Source: Myxococcaceae bacterium
Lineage (GTDB): Bacteria; Myxococcota; Myxococcia; Myxococcales; Myxococcaceae
DNA length: 64,000 nt
Direction: 5' to 3'
Assembly (NCBI GenBank): GCA_016793095.1
Contig: JAEUJQ010000026.1
Span: 17,817 to 81,816 of the forward strand
Notes under the pieces: generated by a model
Told to the model about the DNA's origin: nothing
Databases searched by the model: none
Seen by the model: the letters and a program-made list of their open reading frames with translations, nothing else
Position numbers and translations under genes: made by a program
Part shown: positions 44,341 through 52,447 of the stretch, one piece after another
Layout of the letters: the number at the start of each line of letters is the position of its first letter
How positions within the stretch are numbered: position 1 is the stretch's first letter

Positions 44341-45228
44341 ATGCCTCCCCCTATCGGCAGCTCCAACTCGTTTCGCAACTGGGGGGCTGGTTCGACGACC
44401 TCGAAGACGGTGGAGTCGCAGGTCAAGACGCCGAAGCGCACGGACATCACCACCACGCGCGAGCGGAACGGCTCGACCACGGTTCAGAAGGACAAGCAGA
44501 CCACCAACAAGAAGGGCGACACCTTCTACACCGAGGGCAAGCAGAAGAGCGTCGCCACCGAGAAGCCGGGCGTCGAGAAGAGCGGCACCGTCACCCTCGC
44601 CAAGACCGACGAGAAGGTCTTCGTCGAGAAGGGCGCCAAAGAGGTCCGCAACCAGCACGATCTCGCCGGCGGCATCAAGGCCGAGACCTACTACCAGGGC
44701 CCCAGCTTCAAGGTGTCCGGCGACGCGAAGTTGACCCAGAAGGGGCTCGGCGCCGACATCGACGTCTCCCTCAAGATCGACGCCAACCTCTTCAAGGCCG
44801 GCGCGAGCGCGGAGAAAGAGTTCAAGTTCAAGGTCAACGGCGAAGAGGTCAGCGTCAAGGTGAAGCTGGGCGCCGAGGGCCAGGTGGGCATCAACGGCGA
44901 GCTGAAGCTCAAGGTGCACGTCGGCAAGGACGGCATCTCGGTGTCCGCTGGCGCCGAAGGCTTCGGCGGCGCGCGTGGCACCCTGTCCGGCAGCCTCGAG
45001 GTCGGCATCAACGGCTCGACGGCGGCGTCGGGCGAGATCAAGCTGACCGCCGCGGCAGGCGCGATGGCTGGCGCAGAGTTCTCGGCCGGTAAGGGGAAGT
45101 TCCACGCCAAGGCCTACGCTGCGGTCGGCGTCGGCGTGGGCATCGAGATCAACGGCGAGATCAACGCGCAGACCGCTCTCAAGGGCGGCGCGGCGCTCGT
45201 CCTTCCCGGCAGCCAGGGCTGGAAGTAG
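44341..45228 (+). CDS. Lysine/glycine-rich beta-repeat protein without signal peptide
   Basis: A 295-residue protein. Residues 1-90 are charged and disordered, with Thr, Lys and Glu dominant (KTPKRTDITTTRERNGS). From about residue 110 regular alternation of Lys/Gly/Ala/Val builds beta-strand repeats: SLKIDANLFKAGASAEKEF, KLGAEGQVGINGELKLKV, SLEVGINGSTAASGE, VGVGVGIEINGEI. The pattern recalls Ala/Gly/Lys stretches in polymorphic toxins and secreted carriers. It lacks a Sec signal and has a strong ribosome site, so abundant cytosolic or non-classical secretion is possible. Its usage of AAG codons is high. Function unknown. A TPR gene follows 50 bases downstream. Confidence 0.65.
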   Translation: MPPPIGSSNSFRNWGAGSTTSKTVESQVKTPKRTDITTTRERNGSTTVQKDKQTTNKKGDTFYTEGKQKSVATEKPGVEKSGTVTLAKTDEKVFVEKGAKEVRNQHDLAGGIKAETYYQGPSFKVSGDAKLTQKGLGADIDVSLKIDANLFKAGASAEKEFKFKVNGEEVSVKVKLGAEGQVGINGELKLKVHVGKDGISVSAGAEGFGGARGTLSGSLEVGINGSTAASGEIKLTAAAGAMAGAEFSAGKGKFHAKAYAAVGVGVGIEINGEINAQTALKGGAALVLPGSQGWK

Positions 45229-45278
45229 CAGGCGTTCGGCCGTGACCGGGCTACAACCGGCTCCCGGAGGCCACGGTC

Positions 45279-46442
45279 ATGCGCAGCAAGCTCTCGAAGG
45301 AAGGCGGCCGCCTGATGCAGGGCGGCCTCGTCGCTGACGCCATCAGGACGTTCGAGAAGGGCGTCACCGCTGATCCGAAGGACGCCGACTGCTGGCTCGG
45401 ACTCGGCCGCGCCTTTCTCTCGCAAGGCAGACCCGAACAGGCGCGCACAGCGCTCTCGAAGCTGCTGGCGCTCGAGCCCGAGCACCTCGAGGCGCAGAGC
45501 GCGATCGCGCTGGTGGACTTCCACTCGGGCAAAGAAGACGCCCTGCAGCGCCTCGAGGCCGTGAGCGCCAACGAGAAGGCCGGCTTCTTCGAGCACTACA
45601 ACCTCGCCGGCGTGCTGCAGGGACGGGGCGACCTCGCGGGCGCTGAGGCCGCGTACGAGCGCGCGCTCAAGGCGTCGCCCGACAACCCGTTCGCGCTGGT
45701 GGAGGTGGGGCTGCTCGCGCTGGACCGTGGAGACACGAAGGCGGCGCTGCCGAAGCTGAAGCGGGCAGCGGAGCTGATGCCGAACGAGTGGGTGCCGCAG
45801 CAGTCCTACGCGCGCGCGCTGGTGCGAGACGGGCAGCTCGGCCAGGCGGCGCACGTGTTGAATCAGGCCGTCGCGAAGCACCCTGACGAGCCCTCGCTCT
45901 ACCTCGACCTGTTCCAGTTCTCGATGCTCGCGGGCAGCACAGCGTCCGCCGTGCGCGCGGCAGTGGAGCTGCGCCGCCTCAAGCCCGAGGAAGCCAACCC
46001 GATCTACTTGCACGGGCTGGCCCTCTTCACCTCGGGCGACGTCACGAAGGCGCGCCCGCTCTTCGAGGAGGCCGTCAACCGCGCGCCGCGCTCGTGGGAG
46101 GCGAAGCAGGCGCTGGCGAAGTGCCTGGTGCTCGAGAAGAAGCTCGATGCCGCGCAGAAGCTGCTCGAAGAAGCGAACGCCGCGCAGCCCACCGCCGCCG
46201 GGCCCGCGAACGATCTGGCCTCCCTCCTCCTGTCGAAGAAGCAGGGCGCACAGGCGGAGGGCGTGCTGAGGCGGGTGCTGGCCTTCGCGCCCGAGGACGA
46301 AGCCACCAACCTCAACCTGGCGCTGGCCTACGTCCAGCAGGGCAAGAAGGCGCAGGCGAAGCCGCACGTGCAAGCCTGTCTGAAGAGCGCCGACAAGGAC
46401 CTCCGCGAACAGGCCGAGCGGCTGAAGAAGCAGGTGGGCTGA
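45279..46442 (+). CDS. Tetratricopeptide-repeat protein
   Basis: A 387-residue soluble protein made almost entirely of TPR helix pairs at 34-residue spacing: about ten repeats, including AIRTFEKGVTADPKDADCWLGLGRAF, GAEAAYERALKASPDNPFALV and KARPLFEEAVNRAPRSWEAKQAL (parts only). No catalytic or membrane segment. Such solenoids scaffold protein complexes. It follows the lysine-rich beta-repeat gene on the same strand, and the two may be co-expressed. It is convergent with the PQQ-like lipoprotein gene, 23 bases apart. Confidence 0.85.
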   Translation: MRSKLSKEGGRLMQGGLVADAIRTFEKGVTADPKDADCWLGLGRAFLSQGRPEQARTALSKLLALEPEHLEAQSAIALVDFHSGKEDALQRLEAVSANEKAGFFEHYNLAGVLQGRGDLAGAEAAYERALKASPDNPFALVEVGLLALDRGDTKAALPKLKRAAELMPNEWVPQQSYARALVRDGQLGQAAHVLNQAVAKHPDEPSLYLDLFQFSMLAGSTASAVRAAVELRRLKPEEANPIYLHGLALFTSGDVTKARPLFEEAVNRAPRSWEAKQALAKCLVLEKKLDAAQKLLEEANAAQPTAAGPANDLASLLLSKKQGAQAEGVLRRVLAFAPEDEATNLNLALAYVQQGKKAQAKPHVQACLKSADKDLREQAERLKKQVG

Positions 46443-46465
46443 GCGAGCGTCGAGCGGGACTTCGC

Positions 46466-48442
46466 TCAGGGTCGAGGCAACGCCCGGCGGTCACCACGCG
46501 TGGAGCCGTTCGGCATCACCCAGCCCTGCGTCGCCAGCTCGAGGTCGCCCACTTCGAAGGCGGCGACGCCCGTCGTTCCGCGGCTGAGCGGCGCGATGAA
46601 GAGCCCTCGATGGAGTGCGGCCGTGGCGTTGACGTACCCCGGCAGCGCGCACGTGAAGCCCGGCGTCCCGTCAGGTCCGAGGCGACGAAGGAGCGACCCA
46701 CCGTCGTTGGTGGACTCGCCGAAGAGCACCCCGCCATCGTCGATCAACGCAGCGGTGAGGAGCGTCGACGTGGTGTTCCGGTGCCAGCGCGTGCCGCCGT
46801 CCCCGTCCAGCTCCGCGAGCGACTGGTACCCGGCGAGCACGACACGCCCGGGCGCGCTCAGGGCCCAGATGGGGTTGCGCACCTGCGTCGAGATGGGCCC
46901 GCTCAGCCCCGAGGGTGACGACCAGACGAGGTCGGCGCCGGCGAGCAGCACGCGGTCTCCCTCGACGCCGACGGGCCTCGCTTGACGCGCCACCGTGCGC
47001 TCGGGGCGCCCCAGGTGGTCGAACAGCTGGCTCTGCTGAATCGGCGCCCAGCAGTCGGCGTTGGTGATGACGAGCGAGCCTGACGCCGTCACCGCGGGGA
47101 AGTAGACGTGGCCCCACCAGTCCCGCTCCCAGGCCACCGCGCCGCTGCGGCGGTCGAGCGCGATGGAGTACTCGCGGTGCAGCTCGGTGCCCTCGGTGAG
47201 CTGCTCGACGATGAGATCCTCCGAGATCGAGAGGAACGCCGAGGTGGACCAGAGGCCGCCGCCATCTCGCTGGGGGCTGCGCGGCGTCTTGCCGAGCGTG
47301 GTGTCTCGAGACCAGAGAACCCCACCGTCTCTCGCGTCCCGCGCCTGCAGCCGTCCCCGGCGACCGGCGAAGATGATGCCGTTGAGGGGGTCGAGGGCGA
47401 GGCGGGCCGTGCAGCCAGGACAGGCGGGCTCGAGCTCGACGCGCAGCCGCTCGACGCCGAGCGGGTCGATGCCCACCAGCTCGAGAGGCTCGGCCGCCTC
47501 GGAGAGCGGCGCCTCGGTGAAATAGGCGATGCCCTCGGGCGAGACGGTGCCCTCGAAGAAGACGCGCTTGCCTGCGGGCAGGTAGGTCCAGCGGGCGACG
47601 GGCGGCGTCATCGGCCCCGCGACGCAGCGGCGGTTCTCGCAGACCGACGCCGCGCGGCAGACGTCGGCGGGGGCGCACTCCGAGCCCTCGGGAGACGCGC
47701 GCGCCTCGCACACGCCGTCGATGCAGACGTGCGCCGTGGTGCAGTCGTTCTCGCCGCAGCTGGCGCCGTCGAGGACCGGCTCGAACGCGCAGCCGGTGCG
47801 CGGGTGACACACGGCGGTCAGGCAGGGGCTCGTGGACGCAGGGCAGGTGACGGCGTCGTTCCGGCACCCGAGGCGCTCGTCGCAGCTGTCGGACGTGCAC
47901 GCGTTCCCGTCGCTGCAATCCCGGGCTGCGCCGGTGCACACCCCACGCTGGCAGGAGGCGGCGATGAGACACATGGACGCGCAGGCCGTGCCGTCAGGCA
48001 GCGGGTCCTCGACACAGGCGGCGCGCGCCGGGTCGAAGCGGCGCTCGTGACAGAGTGACGGCGGGCCACAGTCCGGCACGGCGCGTCCACGGCCGAGGAG
48101 CACGACGGCCGCGGTGCGGCTCCCGTCAGTGACCTGGAGGTTGGCGGAGACGGCGCCCTCCAGCGTGGGCCGGAAGTGAACCTCGACGGTGGTCGAGCTG
48201 CCGCCGCCAAGACGGACCGAGGCGGGGCCTGCGAACGGCTCCTGGACGCTGAGCTCGAGCTCCAGCGGCGAACGGCTCTCGTTCTGAACGGTGAGCAGCG
48301 CCGTTCCCTCTTCGCCCAGAGACACCTCGCCCAGCTCGAGCTGCTCGGGCGCCACCGTCCAGCGCGGCTCCAGTCCGCTCACCTGGCTGGACTCGCAGGC
48401 CTGGCAACCGGCGACGAGGAGACTGAGGAGGACCGAGCGCAC
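46466..48442 (-). CDS. Lipoprotein with ASH domain, Cys-rich modules and PQQ-like propeller
   Basis: A 658-residue protein from GTG 48442 with a VAGC lipobox (cysteine 12). Residues about 25-135 are an ASH/choice-of-anchor domain (LELGEVSLGEEGTALLTVQN). Residues about 140-275 contain myxobacterial disulphide-rich modules (CSDGNACTSDSCDERLGC, CPASTSPCLTAVC). From about 285 a propeller follows, with blades such as VLWSRDTTLG, GAVAWERDWWGHVYFP and TRWHRNTTSTLLTAALIDDGG, like PQQ/outer-membrane beta-propellers. A much longer in-frame reading begins inside sfsA and was rejected. Likely surface-exposed and binding, with no enzymatic signature. Confidence 0.8.
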   Translation of the reverse strand: MRSVLLSLLVAGCQACESSQVSGLEPRWTVAPEQLELGEVSLGEEGTALLTVQNESRSPLELELSVQEPFAGPASVRLGGGSSTTVEVHFRPTLEGAVSANLQVTDGSRTAAVVLLGRGRAVPDCGPPSLCHERRFDPARAACVEDPLPDGTACASMCLIAASCQRGVCTGAARDCSDGNACTSDSCDERLGCRNDAVTCPASTSPCLTAVCHPRTGCAFEPVLDGASCGENDCTTAHVCIDGVCEARASPEGSECAPADVCRAASVCENRRCVAGPMTPPVARWTYLPAGKRVFFEGTVSPEGIAYFTEAPLSEAAEPLELVGIDPLGVERLRVELEPACPGCTARLALDPLNGIIFAGRRGRLQARDARDGGVLWSRDTTLGKTPRSPQRDGGGLWSTSAFLSISEDLIVEQLTEGTELHREYSIALDRRSGAVAWERDWWGHVYFPAVTASGSLVITNADCWAPIQQSQLFDHLGRPERTVARQARPVGVEGDRVLLAGADLVWSSPSGLSGPISTQVRNPIWALSAPGRVVLAGYQSLAELDGDGGTRWHRNTTSTLLTAALIDDGGVLFGESTNDGGSLLRRLGPDGTPGFTCALPGYVNATAALHRGLFIAPLSRGTTGVAAFEVGDLELATQGWVMPNGSTRGDRRALPRP

Positions 48443-48555
48443 GCGCCCGCGCGGGCTGCAAGGGCGAAGCCACGCACGTCGTCTCCAACCGCTCGCGGCG
48501 ACGAGGGTTCGAGTCCAGCCACGACGGCAGGCACTCAGAAATCCGTCGGGGCTGC

Positions 48556-49389
48556 TCAGGTCACTGACCGACCTGCGATCCGGCCGTCCTTGCGGACCCA
48601 GCCGCTCGTGTCGTCGAACGCGCGCGACCACTCCACGAGCGGCTCCACCGCGTAGCGATGCACCTCGACGGGCACCTCGTCGAGCAGCGAGATCCCCTCG
48701 AGCGTCGGGAGGAACCGCAGTGCCCTGAAGCCGACTCCGAGGCGGGCGGCACGGCGCACGGCCCGCGCGAAGTCCGGTGCGTGCAGCGCGCTGGGCCGAA
48801 GCCCTCGCGCGTCGTCGCGCTGCAGGGTGAAGAGCACGGTGGCGCGGTCGCCCCGCTGCACCCGCCGCGCGAGCGCCTCCACGTGCTGGGTGGCGCGTTC
48901 GCTCGCCGAGTCGGGGAAGTAGCCAAGGCCGTCGGGGTACACGAGGTGGCAGTTCTTCACCTCGACCCAGTGCGCGCCGCGCCGCGTCTCGAGCCGGAAG
49001 TCCGCCCGGTGCCCGCGCCCGAACCGCTGCTCGGGGATGACGCGGGTGAGATCTTCGAAGCCGGGCACGAGGCGGTGCTCCAGCACGGTGCGCACCAGCG
49101 CGTTGGGGAGCGACGTGTTCGCGCCCACCAGTCGGCCGTCGAGCTCGACGAGCTCCCACGTGAAGCGGAGCGCGCGCCCGGGGTTGGGCGACTCTGAGAG
49201 CCACACCCGCGCGCCCTCGACGATCATGCCCTCCATGCGTCCGGGGTTGACGCAGTGAGCCCGCACCGTGCGACCGTCGGCGAGGCGCACCTCGGCGAGG
49301 AAGCGCTCGTAGCGCGCACGCAGCCGGCCCTCGAGGAGCGGCGACGGCCAGCGATGGACGAGCCCGAGCACGAGCCCGCAGTGCCCCAT
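48556..49389 (-). CDS. sfsA: SfsA-family nuclease-like protein
   Basis: A 277-residue protein of the SfsA family, near the usual 230-250 residues with a slightly longer N-terminus. Diagnostic elements are HCVNPGRMEGM, GANTSLPNALV, the PD-(D/E)xK-like core ADFRLETRRGAHWVEVKNCHLV, and RVQRGDRATVLFTLQRDDA. SfsA was first linked to sugar fermentation regulation; the fold suggests a DNA or RNA nuclease, and the E-x-K of the WVEVKN strand is visible. I chose ATG 49389 over ATG 49458, which would add a poorly conserved stretch. Neighbours give no hint of a pathway. Confidence 0.9.
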   Translation of the reverse strand: MGHCGLVLGLVHRWPSPLLEGRLRARYERFLAEVRLADGRTVRAHCVNPGRMEGMIVEGARVWLSESPNPGRALRFTWELVELDGRLVGANTSLPNALVRTVLEHRLVPGFEDLTRVIPEQRFGRGHRADFRLETRRGAHWVEVKNCHLVYPDGLGYFPDSASERATQHVEALARRVQRGDRATVLFTLQRDDARGLRPSALHAPDFARAVRRAARLGVGFRALRFLPTLEGISLLDEVPVEVHRYAVEPLVEWSRAFDDTSGWVRKDGRIAGRSVT

Positions 49390-49482
49390 CCGGGCGCCGG
49401 TGTCAGCCGGGAACGTGTGGGGCCGCCCCTCCGCGACCGACCGGGCGACGTCGCCCACGAGGAGTGCGCCGAGGAGCGCTGC

Positions 49483-50040
49483 TTACTTCGCCGCGAGCGA
49501 CAAGCAGGCCTTCATCACGGCGTCGCGCGCGGCCTTGCTCGACTCGTTGCGCGAGCACTCGAGGGCCTTGCCGCCCACCTTCTTGCGCACGGTGGCCCCG
49601 TAGATCGGCGACTTGTCCATCATGCTCTCGCCTTCGAACTCGAAGACCCAGCCGTCGGCCGTCTTCTCGTTCTTCGTGAAGGCCTTGAAGCCGTTCGTCA
49701 TCTTCTTCACCTCGTCGACCGCGCCCTCGTACGTGGCCGGGTACGCGTCGGTGACGGTGCTGACCATCACCGTGTACGAGTAGTCCTCGGGGGCGACGGA
49801 GTAGTTCGCGGCGTCGGCGGAGGTGTCTTCGGCCTTCGCGCCAGCGGGCATCTCGATCTTCGCGCCCAGCTTCTCGAGCACGACCCAGGAGGCAGCGGCC
49901 GGCGCAGGGGCTGCGGCAGGCGCTGGCGCGACAGCCGGCGCGGCAGGTTCAGCCGGCTTCACAGCCTCGGGCGCCGCGTCCTTCTTGCAGGCAGCGAACA
50001 CCGACACGACGACGAGCGACGACAGCAGCAGCTTCTTCAT
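49483..50040 (-). CDS. Small lipoprotein with Ala/Pro linker
   Basis: A 185-residue lipoprotein; MKKLLLSS signal with FAAC lipobox (cysteine 18) followed by KK and an Ala/Pro-rich linker (about 25-55). The mature domain (about 58-185) has a WVVLEKLGAKIEMPAGAKAED start and VMVSTVTDAYPATYEGA strands, looking like a small alpha/beta domain akin to PsbP-like or DUF1795-like lipoproteins of Gram-negatives. A strong ribosome site (GGGAGGG, positions 50046-50052) precedes the start. It is divergent from the ABC transporter operon by 103 bases. Confidence 0.75.
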   Translation of the reverse strand: MKKLLLSSLVVVSVFAACKKDAAPEAVKPAEPAAPAVAPAPAAAPAPAAASWVVLEKLGAKIEMPAGAKAEDTSADAANYSVAPEDYSYTVMVSTVTDAYPATYEGAVDEVKKMTNGFKAFTKNEKTADGWVFEFEGESMMDKSPIYGATVRKKVGGKALECSRNESSKAARDAVMKACLSLAAK

Positions 50041-50045
50041 GGGAG

Positions 50046-50052
50046 CCCTCCC
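50046..50052 (-). promoter_or_regulatory. Ribosome binding site of the Ala/Pro lipoprotein
   Basis: On the minus strand GGGAGGG lies five bases before the ATG at 50040. It is a strong Shine-Dalgarno match and settles the start over any longer reading into the divergent gene. Confidence 0.6.
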
Positions 50053-50143
50053 GGCCCGGTTTGTTGGTGCGGGAGGAACCCCCGGAGCTGACTCGAGGTG
50101 CAAACTCAGTGCGGTGCTTGCGTCGAGGCGGTGGCCTGCAACG

Positions 50144-51655
50144 ATGCGCCGCGTGCGCGTTCCGCTGGGTCTCGTCCTCGTCGTCACGGCGCTGACCGCG
50201 AGCGCGAAGGAGCCGCTGCGCTGGGGCGCCGACAGCCAGGGCGGCGCGCCGTACGTCTTTCAGGACCCGATGGATCCGACGCGGCTGACGGGCTTCGAGG
50301 TCGAGCTGGCGGGCCTGCTGGCGAGCCGCCTCGGCCTCACGTCACAGCCGGTCGCCGGCCCCTGGGACAAGCTGCTCGAGCTGCTCGCGCGCGGCGACTT
50401 CGAGCTGGCGCTCAACGGCATCGAGGTCGCCGAGGAGAAGAAGCGCGTCGCGCTGCTCTCGCGGCCCTACTTCGCAGCGGCCGAGGTGCTGACGGTGCGG
50501 CGGGCAGACGCGTCGGCGCCGCGCACGCTCGAGGCGCTGGCGGGTCGGAAGGTGGGCACCCTGCCCGGCTCGCTCGCCGAGCGCATCGCGCAGCGGCACG
50601 GCGCCGACGTGCGCACGTACGAGGGCGGGCAGGATGAGATCTACGACGACCTGAAGCTCGGGCGGACCGACGCGGTGCTGCTCGACGATCCGGTCGCGCG
50701 CTACTACGCCGACTTCGACGAGGCGCTCGAGTCGATCCGCGGCGACTTCGGCGTGGTGGAGTACGCCATCGCGGTGCGGCTCGACGATCAGCCGCGGCTC
50801 GAGGCGCTGAACCGGGCGCTCGACGGCCTCGCGGCAGACGGCTCGCTCCGGGCGCTGTACGAGCGCTGGGGCCTGTGGACGGCGGCGACCGCGAAGCTGC
50901 TCGGCGACGCCGACGCGACGCCGCGCGCGCACGCCATCGAGTACGACCGCTGGAAGACGGCCGTGGGCCACCTGCCGCCGTTCTGGGAGCGCGTGCGCAC
51001 GAGGTACCCGTCGTACCTGCCGCTGTTCATGAAGGGCGCGGCGCTGACGCTGCTCGCGTCGCTGGCGGCGATGGCGTTGGCGATCGCGCTGGGGGTGCTG
51101 CTCGCGGTCGGGCGCCGCTTCGGGCCGGGAGCGGTCAGGTGGGCGTGCGTCGCGTACATCGAGTTCTTCCGGGGCACGCCGCTGCTGGTGCAGCTGACGA
51201 TGATCTACTTCGGGCTCCCGGAGCTGGGCGTGCGGCTCGACCCCTTCGCGGCGGGCGTCATCGCCCTCGGGCTCAACTACGCGGCGGCCGAGGCCGAGAA
51301 CTACCGGGCCGGGCTCGAGAGTGTGCCGCGCGGGCAGCAGGAAGCGGCGCAGGTGCTCGGGCTCTCGACGCTGCAGACGCTGCGCTTCGTGGTGGGGCCG
51401 CAGGCGGTGCGCATCTCGATTCCGCCGATGACGAACGACTTCATCGCGCTGTTGAAGGACTCGTCGCTCGTGTCGGTGGTGACGTTGACCGAGCTGACGA
51501 AGACGTACACGACGCTGGCGAACTCGACGCGCGATCACCTCGGCCTCGGGCTGCTGGTGGCGCTCTGCTACCTGCTGGTGGGGCTGCCGTTCGCGCGGCT
51601 GGCGCGGGTGGTGGAGGCGCGGTTCGCGCGGCACCTGTCGCGGGAGGCGCCGTGA
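50144..51655 (+). CDS. Fused amino-acid ABC transporter: binding protein plus permease
   Basis: A 503-residue inner-membrane protein. A Sec-like N-terminus is followed by a solute-binding domain of the polar amino-acid type (about 20-260; PLRWGADSQGGAPYVF, FEVELAGLLASRLG, FELALNGIEVAEEKK). Then comes a permease domain with several helices (about 285-500) carrying the EAA-like loop GQQEAAQVLGLSTLQTLRFV. This periplasmic-fusion layout is known for glutamine/arginine-type uptake systems. The start is ATG 50144; longer frames upstream overlap the divergent gene. The last codons overlap the ATPase gene (GTGA), so the two make a complete importer. Ligand undetermined. Confidence 0.9.
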   Translation: MRRVRVPLGLVLVVTALTASAKEPLRWGADSQGGAPYVFQDPMDPTRLTGFEVELAGLLASRLGLTSQPVAGPWDKLLELLARGDFELALNGIEVAEEKKRVALLSRPYFAAAEVLTVRRADASAPRTLEALAGRKVGTLPGSLAERIAQRHGADVRTYEGGQDEIYDDLKLGRTDAVLLDDPVARYYADFDEALESIRGDFGVVEYAIAVRLDDQPRLEALNRALDGLAADGSLRALYERWGLWTAATAKLLGDADATPRAHAIEYDRWKTAVGHLPPFWERVRTRYPSYLPLFMKGAALTLLASLAAMALAIALGVLLAVGRRFGPGAVRWACVAYIEFFRGTPLLVQLTMIYFGLPELGVRLDPFAAGVIALGLNYAAAEAENYRAGLESVPRGQQEAAQVLGLSTLQTLRFVVGPQAVRISIPPMTNDFIALLKDSSLVSVVTLTELTKTYTTLANSTRDHLGLGLLVALCYLLVGLPFARLARVVEARFARHLSREAP

Positions 51656-52404
51656 CGCTCAAGGTGACGGGCCTCGTGCGGCGCCACGCGGGCAACGCGG
51701 CGCCGACGCTCAAGGGGCTGTCGTTCGATCTCCCCGCGGGCACGCTGACGGCGCTGCTGGGCCGCTCGGGCGCGGGCAAGTCGACGGTGCTGCGCTGCGT
51801 GATGGGGCTCGAGCCCTTCGAGCAGGGCACCGTCGAGATCGACGGCGTGGTGGTGCGCGGCACGAAGGAGGTGTCGCCACAGGAGCGCGCTACGCAACTG
51901 CGGGAAGCGCGGGCGCGGCTGGGCCTGGTGTTCCAGTCGTTCGAGCTGTTCCCGCACCTGACCGCGCTGCAGAACTGCACGCTGGCGCCGGTGCAGGTGA
52001 AGGGCGAGGGCCAGCAGGCCGCCGAGGCGCGCGCGCGGGAGCTGCTGGTGCAGCTGGGACTCGAGCACCGAATCGACGCGTTCCCGGAGCAGCTGTCGGG
52101 GGGCCAGAAGCAGCGGGTGGCGATCGCACGGGCGCTGGCGATGGAGCCACGCGTGCTGCTCTACGACGAGCCGACGAGCGCGCTCGACCCCTCGATGAAG
52201 AACGAGGTGCTGCAGACGCTCAAGCGGGTGGACGCGACGGGCGTGACCCAGGTGGTGGTGACGCACGATCTCGCGCTGGCCCGCGGCGTGGAGCACGTCT
52301 GCGTGCTCGATCACGGCGTCGTCATCGAGGCCGGCGCGCCCGCCGAGGTGCTGCAAGCGCCGAAGCATGAGACGACGAGAGCGCTGCTCAAGGACTGGAC
52401 CTGA
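51652..52404 (+). CDS. Amino-acid ABC transporter ATPase
   Basis: A 250-residue ATP-binding subunit of the GlnQ type. Walker A is GRSGAGKST, the Q-loop is VFQSFELFPHLT, the signature is LSGGQKQR, Walker B is VLLYDEPTSALD, and the switch His is in VVTHDLALA. The GTG start overlaps the stop of the binding-protein/permease gene by four bases, giving tight coupling. It powers uptake by the upstream fusion protein. Length is standard for the family. Confidence 0.95.
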   Translation: MTLKVTGLVRRHAGNAAPTLKGLSFDLPAGTLTALLGRSGAGKSTVLRCVMGLEPFEQGTVEIDGVVVRGTKEVSPQERATQLREARARLGLVFQSFELFPHLTALQNCTLAPVQVKGEGQQAAEARARELLVQLGLEHRIDAFPEQLSGGQKQRVAIARALAMEPRVLLYDEPTSALDPSMKNEVLQTLKRVDATGVTQVVVTHDLALARGVEHVCVLDHGVVIEAGAPAEVLQAPKHETTRALLKDWT

Positions 52405-52447
52405 AGCGCGCCTTCCGCTCCCCGCGGGCTTGTATGCTCCCTCTGCC

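Noticed and set aside
48443..49204. N-terminal extension of the PQQ-like lipoprotein
   Set aside because: It would cover the sfsA gene on the same strand in another frame; the lipoprotein signal begins at 48442.
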